Of a DNA stretch of 20,018 nt, positions 13,901-20,018 are shown in pieces. The DNA comes from Cyanothece sp. UBA12306 (GTDB taxonomy: Bacteria > Cyanobacteriota > Cyanobacteriia > Cyanobacteriales > Microcystaceae). The notes below the pieces were generated by a model, which worked only from the letters and a program-made list of their open reading frames with translations, did not search any database and was not told the DNA's origin. Within the stretch, counting starts at the first letter, position 1, and the number at the start of each line of letters is the position of its first letter. The translations under genes and the position numbers were made by a program. The DNA lies in NCBI GenBank assembly GCA_003448685.1, contig DLXW01000258.1:646-20663 (forward strand), written 5' to 3'.

Positions 13901-16482
13901 CCAGTCAAACTAACCCAGATTCAGGAACAACCAAGTATATCTATGATAAAGCAGGTCAACCTCGGTTTATGGTCGATGCACAGGGGTTAACATCTAACCC
14001 CAATACTATCCTTTACAGGAAATATGATGTTATTGGACGCTTAATCGAGGAAGGATGGTTTACTGGAGACTGGGGTGATGGTAGCACTTTACAAGAGAAA
14101 GCGGATACTAACCCCAATTATCCCGAAGATGGTAATGGTCGTAAACGATATATCTTTGATGGAGATGGTTCAAATCCTTATTTAATCGGGCGTTTGTGGC
14201 AGGTTTTGAGTAGTAATCAAGGGGACGGTAATAGCGATGTCGAAGAGGTATATGATTATGACGAGTTAGGAAATGTAGCGAGTAAAACCCTGACGGTGAC
14301 GGGATATGCAGCGCAAACGGTTCGCTATGAATACGATAATCTCGGCAATGTTATCAAAATTCACTATCCTGATAACAGTAATGGTATTCCTGAAGTAGTT
14401 TACAGCTACAACAGTTTGGGAGAAACGGTTGCAGTAGGAACACCGGAAAATACCCAACGGTTTGCCAGTTATAACTACAATGCTGATGGTAGTTTAGCAA
14501 CCACTCACCTGAATAATCGGGGAATAGAAAACAGTCTTAACTATAACCCTCCTGGTTGGCCAACCCACATTAAGAATGAGAAAACAGATAACTCCCTAGT
14601 GATAGAACAATCTCTTGCTTATACCGAGGATGGTTATCAAGGTTCAGGATATTACAACGGGAATATTGCCAAAAATAGCATTAATTATGGGACGTGGGAT
14701 AATGCACCCCCAAATTATGACTATCAATATCAGTACGATCAGTTAGGACAGTTAAAAGTTGCCCAAAATCAGCAAAATGAGCAAGCAAGTTTAGGGGTAG
14801 GACAACCCACTACCTACGATCTCAATGGTAATATTGAAACCTTGAAACGGGGTGAAACAACTAATCAGTATGAATATATCGAGAATACGGATAAGGTAAA
14901 CACCGTTAGTAATAGCAGTGAACCGCAAAACTATGGTTATGATGCCAATGGGAATGTTAAAAGTGCTTCTCATCGTCAGATTTCTCACATTGATTATGAT
15001 CCCTTAACTCAGTTGACGACTAAGGTACAGCTTGAGGGACAAACATCCGTTTCCTTTAAGTATGATGGGGGAAATCAGCGAGTCTTGAAAACCTCTCAGG
15101 ATAGTTCGGGGAATCAAACCGCATCGAAGTTATATGTCCATGGTTTGAATGATTATCCTCTGTTGGAAATTAGTGAGCAACCCGTACAGTATATCTATGG
15201 TTTGGGTGGGTTAGTCGCACTGGTAAAAGATGGCAAGGTTTACACCATCCTCAAAGATCATCTCGGTTCAACTCGTGTGGTGGTGGATGAAGCAGGAAAG
15301 GTAATTGCTGCCTTTGATTATTTGCCTTTTGGGGACATGATGGGGACTGCTTATGGTAATCCAGAGATTATTAGTTATCGCTATACAGGACAGGAATTTG
15401 ATACTGAGTTAGGACTGTATAACTATCGCGCACGATTTTATGATCCGAATTTAGGACGGTTTTATGCTACTGATCCTAAAGCACAATTTGCCAGTCCTTA
15501 TCTGTATGGAGGGAATAATCCTATCCTCTTTTATGATCCTAGTGGAATGTGGTCATGGGGAGCATTTGGGGCAATTGTTGGTGGAGTGGCTGCGATCGCA
15601 GGAGGAATTGCTTTAACTATCTTAACCGCAGGTGCATCAACCCCGATCTTAGTCGGTGCAACGATAGCAGGTGGTGCATTGATTGGCGGTGGTGCAGGAA
15701 GTGCAATATATGGTGCAACCCATACCAGTAACTTTAATGCTGGCGAATGGGGTGTTTATACAGGACTGGGTGCTGTTTTCGGTGCTATTGGAGGAGGGGT
15801 AGGATTAGCAACGTCTGGATTATCAACAGGTGCAGCATTGGCAGCAGAGACAGTGGGTGGAACAGTGTTAGGTTCTCTTGACGGTTTTGTTACTAACGGC
15901 GCTATTAATGCAATTCATGGAAACAGTTTTATGAGTGGTGCTGGTACTGCTGCTGTTTACGGTGCGCTTTTCGGAGGAATAGGAGGTGCTATTGGCGGTT
16001 TGCTAGGGCGTGGTGGAGCAATCAAGAATTCTCGAATCTTGCGTGAAAATGCGGACATGATGGATGTAGGTGTTGGGCTAGTTAATAAAAATCATATGTT
16101 TAGTCATAGCACTATTAGGATAAACAGTATGAGTAGTGCTGTTGAACAAGTAATTACAGATGAGTTGGAAAGCAACGTAGCATTAATTCCTAAATTGGGA
16201 AGAAACAATCTTAGTACATCGATGGGGACTTTTGATAACTTCAATCCAGCAATGGGTCGTGAGATCAATTTAAGAGTTCCAAATAACAGGGCAGTAAAGG
16301 GATTGACACTAATTAATCAACGCAGGTCGCAAGGTTTGCCCTCCTATAATTTATTCACAAACAGTTGTACATCAAATGTGGTAGATGTAGTCAGTAAGAT
16401 GGGATTTCAAGTTCCTCTTTATGCTCGTACTCCTACTACCTTCCATTTGTGGTGGAGAGGGATGTCTTTTATGGCACCTTAA
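10873..16482 (+). CDS. Rhs/YD-repeat toxin-like giant protein, C-terminal part with putative effector domain
   Basis: The frame is 1869 codons; true homology begins near codon 16, and the TTG (10873) and ATG (10891) starts look secondary. In order there is a carbohydrate-binding-like jelly-roll (about 407-545), a beta-rich region carrying an inserted PTPNPSEEG repeat (644-652), YD repeats from about 1001 (EYDFLGQ, YDELGN, YEYDNLGN), and an RHS core from DHLGSTRVV (1462) to FYDPSGMW (Asp 1555, the usual autocleavage region). A Gly/Ala-rich, membrane-like stretch spans about 1561-1716. The variable end (1720-1869) has HSTIRI (His1745) and YNLFTNSCTSNVVDVV (Cys1832), an order seen in permuted papain/NlpC-type hydrolases. 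Toxin activity is inferred. No immunity gene is evident directly downstream. Confidence 0.82.
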   Translation: MLTRRIMEKVQILLLKNGKVVNTEYLSERIYVDNESSKGKSGTNLAGYNAFVTYQGDNFDQASNLKLYNVFNQSIQGNVTDFPVVEVTIKDGYQESQTIYDYDTGNIVISVEGIVTEYSQVTIIKGSDTPTSTPFGKTEYIFFNGLSVGGLGLKDFKGIPPYYYTLLHGSLYQQKSYNSTDDEVAFQTIDYEIVTQRQLLGESEKVDLYGFYIQHKQESNILYSKEIGTSDSNAEVQRKVEYEYDSATGLLKKQTTYNYNSLGEEEILTQTSVYGWEKYEELKQQNILTPVVETTNKTNDQITAIAVSTWKDWGGNKWGLYRSYQGLNKDAIFDQWNNQIEPPTTDWLQVSEVVSRTSNGVAQDVIDVNGVHSSTLLDNQQFYPIAQFSNATIEEATYTGFEAYENLSDWSVNQGNITDLIVTGDAHTGFSSLQLKPNLTLTKQTVLAITNNKQIYLISAWIKTETGFTTDGGKAELKLQFYNDNNPVGQAITVSIESTDSEWQYWNYAIDPNQIQGTQLGLEISNQKASKSFLVDDICFVPLMGAFQGNVYEPKYKLVSAQLGNGSDTVRNFYDSFQRKVAEIGLGETVNGVTTSYLTRQGNEQENYVFPQDKPNSVLGIAAAEGGVYANFINGEQWKQEWQPTPNPSEEGNNWKVENNALVHTGNTSDSISYQSTASFSNYGVRLSVNPSDTPQQPLGISIGDQLTVTWTQNQGWTLTLNGTSSQVANTGSIPHEWLLVAANNTLLFYADGQQIFAQTIDNNITGALEIFTADQVSFSNIVTFKNPQIGITYSDGAGKERQTQALEGSNCLVTATVYDVLDREAIATKTAQFNNTLFGYRTEFVDINWETGVMTGEVANYYPEDQGYPYSRTVYEPSPLSRPIEQGIPGKAFAIGNGNTHIVTSEYGTNVQGFFAEDSYPSGQYFVDKVTDADGTPVYTLKDKLGNTLAQKAGPITAGSDVYQTTRSIYDAAGNVVKVLLPNQFVPPEGSQPDAWEITMEYDFLGQMTSQTNPDSGTTKYIYDKAGQPRFMVDAQGLTSNPNTILYRKYDVIGRLIEEGWFTGDWGDGSTLQEKADTNPNYPEDGNGRKRYIFDGDGSNPYLIGRLWQVLSSNQGDGNSDVEEVYDYDELGNVASKTLTVTGYAAQTVRYEYDNLGNVIKIHYPDNSNGIPEVVYSYNSLGETVAVGTPENTQRFASYNYNADGSLATTHLNNRGIENSLNYNPPGWPTHIKNEKTDNSLVIEQSLAYTEDGYQGSGYYNGNIAKNSINYGTWDNAPPNYDYQYQYDQLGQLKVAQNQQNEQASLGVGQPTTYDLNGNIETLKRGETTNQYEYIENTDKVNTVSNSSEPQNYGYDANGNVKSASHRQISHIDYDPLTQLTTKVQLEGQTSVSFKYDGGNQRVLKTSQDSSGNQTASKLYVHGLNDYPLLEISEQPVQYIYGLGGLVALVKDGKVYTILKDHLGSTRVVVDEAGKVIAAFDYLPFGDMMGTAYGNPEIISYRYTGQEFDTELGLYNYRARFYDPNLGRFYATDPKAQFASPYLYGGNNPILFYDPSGMWSWGAFGAIVGGVAAIAGGIALTILTAGASTPILVGATIAGGALIGGGAGSAIYGATHTSNFNAGEWGVYTGLGAVFGAIGGGVGLATSGLSTGAALAAETVGGTVLGSLDGFVTNGAINAIHGNSFMSGAGTAAVYGALFGGIGGAIGGLLGRGGAIKNSRILRENADMMDVGVGLVNKNHMFSHSTIRINSMSSAVEQVITDELESNVALIPKLGRNNLSTSMGTFDNFNPAMGREINLRVPNNRAVKGLTLINQRRSQGLPSYNLFTNSCTSNVVDVVSKMGFQVPLYARTPTTFHLWWRGMSFMAP
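12801..12830 (+). repeat. 30-bp palindromic dispersed repeat inserted in frame in the Rhs gene
   Basis: The 30 bases are identical to 17718-17747 and match 17281-17310 in reverse with two differences. The core CCCCTCC-GA-GGAGGGG is a palindrome. In the Rhs frame it encodes PTPNPSEEG without breaking the gene. TPNPS-type peptides from such repeats are a recurring feature of cyanobacterial proteins. Confidence 0.85.
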
Positions 16483-16507
16483 CTCATAGTGCGATCGCCT
16501 CTTGTAG

Positions 16508-16534
16508 GGTGTGTTAGCAAGAGCGTAACGCACC
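16508..16534 (+). repeat. Dispersed hairpin repeat downstream of the Rhs gene
   Basis: GGTGTGTTA (16508-16516) pairs with TAACGCACC (16526-16534), a 9-bp stem with one G-U pair and a 9-base loop. The GGTGTGTTA...GCGTAACGCACC pattern is a familiar cyanobacterial interspersed repeat. No T tract follows. A HIP1 octamer lies just before it (16491-16498), nine bases after the Rhs stop. Confidence 0.6.
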
Positions 16535-16596
16535 AAAACGAAACTTTAACCAAACAAAAGAGAGTCTGAAATCATGAAAATTTGCCATCAAAACCA

Positions 16597-16663
16597 TTCA
16601 ATCCGATCGCCATAACCAAGAAATATCAAACCCTTATTTCTTGTCCTATGAAAACGGATTGAA
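16597..16663 (+). repeat. 67-bp imperfect inverted repeat upstream of the tail-collar gene
   Basis: TTCAATCCG (16597-16605) and CAAGAAATA (16617-16625) are mirrored by TATTTCTTG (16635-16643) and CGGATTGAA (16655-16663). The outer and inner arms are perfect, the internal spacers are 11 bases on both sides, and the central loop is 9 bases. The spacers also share CATA, offset by one base. This equals a 29-base arm that is largely complementary. It could be a small mobile-element relic or a structured leader. It ends 43 bases before the tail-collar ATG. Confidence 0.65.
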
Positions 16664-16706
16664 CTATCAAATAAACACTCAAACTAAAAAAGGAGAAACT
16701 TAAATT

Positions 16707-17204
16707 ATGACAGTACCAATTGGAACAATCTTACCCTATGGAGGCTTAGTTACAGGTAAAGCTCAAGGTCAATTAGAACAGCAAGGTTACCTTATCTGCA
16801 ATGGTCAAGCAGTTTCACGGACTACTTATTCAGAACTATTTACTATAATCGGGGGTGCTTACGGAGATGGTGATAACATCAACACCTTTAACTTACCAGA
16901 TTTGCGAGGTCGCTTTGTCCGAGGCGTAGATCATGGAACAGGACGAGATCCAGATGCTAATTCTCGCACTGCTTCTGGTAAAGGTGGAAATACAGGTGAT
17001 GAGGTTGGTTCGTTGCAGGAGGATGAGTTCAAGAGTCATACTCATATCTATTTTTCCCCTTCCTTTGAAAAACCACCCGGGCAAGGTTCAGCTGGAAGTA
17101 CGTGGCAATTCTCAATCACTTCTCCAACAGAAGCAACTGGTGGCGCGGAAACCCGTCCCAAGAATATCTACGTCAATTGGATTATCAAAGCTAAGGATGT
17201 GTAG
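16707..17204 (+). CDS. Phage tail-collar domain protein
   Basis: This 165-residue protein has the tail-collar fold seen in phage tail fibres and in many free-standing bacterial proteins, some annotated as microcystin-dependent protein. Typical blocks are VPIGTILPYGG (residues 3-13), GYLICNGQAVSRTTYSELF (27-45), GGAYGDGDNINTFNLPDLRGRFVRG (49-73), SHTHI near 110, and the closing ETRPKNIYVNWIIKA. No signal peptide or membrane helix is visible. AGGAG at 16691-16695 supports the start. No other tail, capsid or lysis gene is in the window, so a prophage is not indicated. It may be part of an extracellular or surface structure, possibly linked with the Rhs protein upstream; that link is inference from adjacency only. 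Confidence 0.85.
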   Translation: MTVPIGTILPYGGLVTGKAQGQLEQQGYLICNGQAVSRTTYSELFTIIGGAYGDGDNINTFNLPDLRGRFVRGVDHGTGRDPDANSRTASGKGGNTGDEVGSLQEDEFKSHTHIYFSPSFEKPPGQGSAGSTWQFSITSPTEATGGAETRPKNIYVNWIIKAKDV

Positions 17205-17228
17205 CTGATTCTTAAGTGGGGAAATAGG

Positions 17229-17262
17229 GCGATCGCTTGTAGTGAATTGAAGGGGCGATCGC
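17229..17262 (+). repeat. Pair of HIP1 octamers
   Basis: GCGATCGC occurs at 17229-17236 and again at 17255-17262, 18 bases apart, in the gap before the DUF559 gene. Other exact copies in the window are at 8312, 11782, 13348, 15592, 16491, 17786 and 18764. HIP1 is a highly iterated palindrome of many cyanobacteria. Confidence 0.9.
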
Positions 17263-17280
17263 TCTCTCTCCCCCTTCTTA

Positions 17281-17310
17281 TTCCCCTCCTGGGAGGGGCT
17301 AGGGGTGGGT
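17281..17310 (-). repeat. 30-bp palindromic dispersed repeat, reverse copy
   Basis: The reverse complement matches the copies at 12801-12830 and 17718-17747 at 28 of 30 positions. With the 17718 copy it brackets the DUF559 gene in inverted orientation, 407 bases apart. Confidence 0.85.
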
Positions 17311-17357
17311 CAAGTCTAGTATGTTAAATTAGGAGTCAAAAAACCATTCTCATCCTC

Positions 17358-17729
17358 ATGGCAGTTAAAATTATTCCCTATAATCCAATATTGAAAGAAA
17401 GAGCCAGGGAACTCCGCAAAAACATGACCCCTGGAGAAGTCATCCTTTGGAAACACCTTAAAGGAAAGCAAATCTGTGGCTATGACTTCGATCGCCAACG
17501 TCCCGTCGATCAATTTATTGTTGATTTTTATTGCAAAAAGCTGATGCTGGCCATTGAGATTGATGGTTCTTCCCATGATAGCCCCCAAGCACAACAACGG
17601 GATACAGAAAGACAAGGGCGTTTAGAATCCTTGGGAGTGCGATTTTTGCGATTTCGGGAAAAAGACGTTTGTGGTGAGGTTGAGGGGGTTTTGAGGGTGA
17701 TTGAGGAGTGGATTAAGACCCACCCCTAA
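17358..17729 (+). CDS. DUF559 protein, restriction-endonuclease/Vsr-like fold
   Basis: This 123-residue protein is of the DUF559 family, a compact PD-(D/E)xK-type nuclease fold related to Vsr. Conserved parts are ARELRKNMTPGEVILWKHLK (16-35), FDRQRPVDQFIVDFYC (44-59, with Asp56 as a likely metal ligand), LAIEIDGSSHD (64-74, Glu67/Asp69) and the C-terminal RFLRFREKDV. Biological substrates of such single-domain proteins are unknown. No Shine-Dalgarno is visible before the ATG at 17358. The last residues, KTHP, and the stop codon are provided by the first bases of the 30-bp dispersed repeat at 17718, so the original C-terminus may have been altered. An inverted copy of that repeat lies just upstream of the gene, so the gene is flanked by the pair. 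Confidence 0.88.
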   Translation: MAVKIIPYNPILKERARELRKNMTPGEVILWKHLKGKQICGYDFDRQRPVDQFIVDFYCKKLMLAIEIDGSSHDSPQAQQRDTERQGRLESLGVRFLRFREKDVCGEVEGVLRVIEEWIKTHP

Positions 17730-17747
17730 CCCCTCCGAGGAGGGGAA
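17718..17747 (+). repeat. 30-bp palindromic dispersed repeat overlapping the DUF559 stop codon
   Basis: All 30 bases are identical to the copy inside the Rhs gene (12801-12830). Here it is read in another frame and supplies TAA (17727-17729). Degenerate GGGGAACCG/GGAGGG sequence follows to about 17780. Confidence 0.88.
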
Positions 17748-17829
17748 CCGAAGGGGAACCGGAGGGAAAACAGAGGGGAAGTAGTGCGATCGCTTGTATG
17801 AATTAACTATTTCAGATATTATCAATAAC

Positions 17830-17859
17830 TTGACAAAAATGCACTTGATCACAGACAAT
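17830..17859 (+). promoter_or_regulatory. Candidate sigma-70-type promoter of purA
   Basis: TTGACA (17830-17835), an 18-base spacer and GACAAT (17854-17859, four of six matches to the -10 consensus) would start transcription near 17866, about 30 bases before the purA TTG. The -35 match is perfect and the -10 weak. Confidence 0.4.
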
Positions 17860-17880
17860 GGTAGTTTGTGTGAACTTTAG

Positions 17881-19239
<1,359 letters not shown>

Positions 19240-19272
19240 CTTGATCAATTAACCTTTAGGGAGTAAATACCC

Positions 19273-19593
19273 ATGTCTCTTACCATTGAATGTCAAAAAA
19301 GACCAGAAGGCAGTAAACCCAATGCTTTACGTCGCGAGGGATATATCCCAGCAAATTTATATGGCCACGACGGGGCCAATTCTGTCTCCTTGATAGTTAA
19401 CGCCAAAGAAGCTGTTACCTTGCTCAAACAAGCTTCAGCTAACGAAACCGTGATCGAAGTTAAGATACCCGATTTATCTTGGACAGGTAATGCTTTAATT
19501 AGAGAAATTCAGGCACATCCTTGGAAAAGAAAGGTTTTACATCTGAGTTTCTTTCATGTTGCTAATACCGACAGTGTGGCCTCAGAGTCTTAA
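19273..19593 (+). CDS. rplY: 50S ribosomal protein L25
   Basis: This 106-residue protein is the single-domain L25 that binds 5S rRNA in the large subunit. The N-terminal block IECQKRPEGSKPNALRREGYIPANLYGHD (5-33) is diagnostic of the L25/Ctc family, and the C-terminal HLSFFHVA matches the end of the domain. The second (TL5/Ctc C-terminal) domain found in many bacteria is absent, as usual for short cyanobacterial forms. GGGAG at 19259-19263 lies nine bases before the ATG. It follows purA closely and is followed by a strong hairpin. Confidence 0.92.
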   Translation: MSLTIECQKRPEGSKPNALRREGYIPANLYGHDGANSVSLIVNAKEAVTLLKQASANETVIEVKIPDLSWTGNALIREIQAHPWKRKVLHLSFFHVANTDSVASES

Positions 19594-19599
19594 TTCTTA

Positions 19600-19621
19600 G
19601 GGGCGAATAGCTATTTGCCCC
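19600..19621 (+). terminator. Hairpin after rplY
   Basis: GGGGCGAAT and ATTTGCCCC flank AGCT, giving a 9-bp stem with one G-U pair, six bases after the rplY stop. There is no clean T run downstream, so termination may be partial. Confidence 0.5.
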
Positions 19622-19649
19622 AACTAATATCAAAAATTGATTGATAAAA

Positions 19650-20018
19650 ATGGAAGGCCAGTTTAATTTTTTTCACCATTGGTATCCCTTATCTCCAGTA
19701 GAAGATCTTGATCCCCAAAGGCCAACTGCTGTCACTTTGTTAGGATTAAAGTTAGTAATTTGGCAACAAAAATCAGCTACAAACTACCAAGTATTTTTAG
19801 ATCAATGTCCCCACCGTCTTGCTCCATTAAGTGAAGGGAGAATTGATGAAAAAACTGGCCAATTAATGTGTAGTTATCATGGTTGGCAATTTAATCAGCA
19901 AGGAATTTGTACCCGTATTCCTCAAGCAGAAAAACCGGATTTAATCGAGAAAAATAAAGATAATTTTGCTTGTCGTTCTTTTCCTTGTCGTGAAGCAAAT
20001 GATTTGCTTTGGGTATGG
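19650..20018 (+). CDS. Rieske-type oxygenase, PaO/Lls1-like (5' part)
   Basis: The first 123 codons of a gene run off the window end. The Rieske [2Fe-2S] ligands are visible: C53-P-H55 in DQCPHRLAPLSEGR and C74-S-Y-H77 in LMCSYHGWQF, spaced 18 residues apart. The opening FNFFHHWYPLSPVEDLD and the domain order resemble the pheophorbide a oxygenase/Lls1/Tic55 group, which in plants acts on chlorophyll breakdown products; cyanobacterial members are mostly uncharacterised. The mononuclear iron domain and any C-terminal membrane helices lie beyond the window. The ATG at 19650 is the first in frame with this signature; no strong ribosome binding site precedes it. Confidence 0.82.
   Translation, partial: MEGQFNFFHHWYPLSPVEDLDPQRPTAVTLLGLKLVIWQQKSATNYQVFLDQCPHRLAPLSEGRIDEKTGQLMCSYHGWQFNQQGICTRIPQAEKPDLIEKNKDNFACRSFPCREANDLLWVW

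Noticed and set aside
16707..17204. Prophage
   Set aside because: Only one tail-collar gene is present; no integrase, capsid, portal, lysis genes or attachment repeats are visible.
17316..17858. Minus-strand frames over the DUF559 gene and downstream gap
   Set aside because: They are antisense shadows of the DUF559 gene and of palindromic repeat sequence.

Overview
The window comes from a nitrogen-fixing cyanobacterium, most like the unicellular Cyanothece/Crocosphaera type. The basis is the gene set and order nifN-nifX-DUF269-DUF683-nifW-hesA-hesB-fdxH, a linked feo locus and fdxB, several HIP1 octamers (GCGATCGC), heptanucleotide STRR repeats, and a PaO/Lls1-like Rieske gene. Genus-level placement is inference from family knowledge; no search was run. 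Every gene I support is on the + strand.

Bases 1-8264 are the distal part of a nif cluster. It opens inside nifN (FeMo-cofactor scaffold) and runs through nifX, the DUF269 NifX-associated gene, a DUF683 helical protein gene, nifW, hesA, an A-type Fe-S carrier (hesB/iscA) and the nif [2Fe-2S] ferredoxin fdxH, which a hairpin terminator follows. Next comes an iron-uptake unit: a small unrecognised protein with two CX6C pairs, feoB split into a GTPase ORF and a membrane ORF, and feoA. A well-formed NtcA-type promoter lies directly upstream of feoB. The 2x[4Fe-4S] ferredoxin fdxB and a UUCG-loop terminator close the cluster. Together these genes assemble cofactor, supply electrons and deliver Fe(II) for nitrogenase.

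Bases 8265-17895 are an accessory block: a possible gene relic, a very large Rhs/YD-repeat polymorphic-toxin-like gene broken into two overlapping frames (8508-16482), a phage tail-collar protein gene, and a DUF559 nuclease-fold gene. The block holds dispersed cyanobacterial repeats, including a 30-bp palindromic repeat that occurs three times, once in frame inside the Rhs gene and once supplying the stop codon of the DUF559 gene. The Rhs C-terminus looks like a His/Cys hydrolase toxin domain, and no immunity gene is evident.

Bases 17896-20018 return to housekeeping genes: purA (TTG start), rplY (ribosomal protein L25) and the 5' part of a Rieske oxygenase gene that runs off the window.

The most interesting points are the two breaks, in feoB and rhs. 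Both go to the +1 frame and both could come from a short tandem-unit slip. Others are the NtcA-like feoB promoter, the uncharacterised CX6C protein between fdxH and feoB, HesA's loss of the usual E1 adenylation aspartates, the heptamer repeats that occupy nif intergenic regions, and a 67-bp imperfect inverted repeat before the tail-collar gene.
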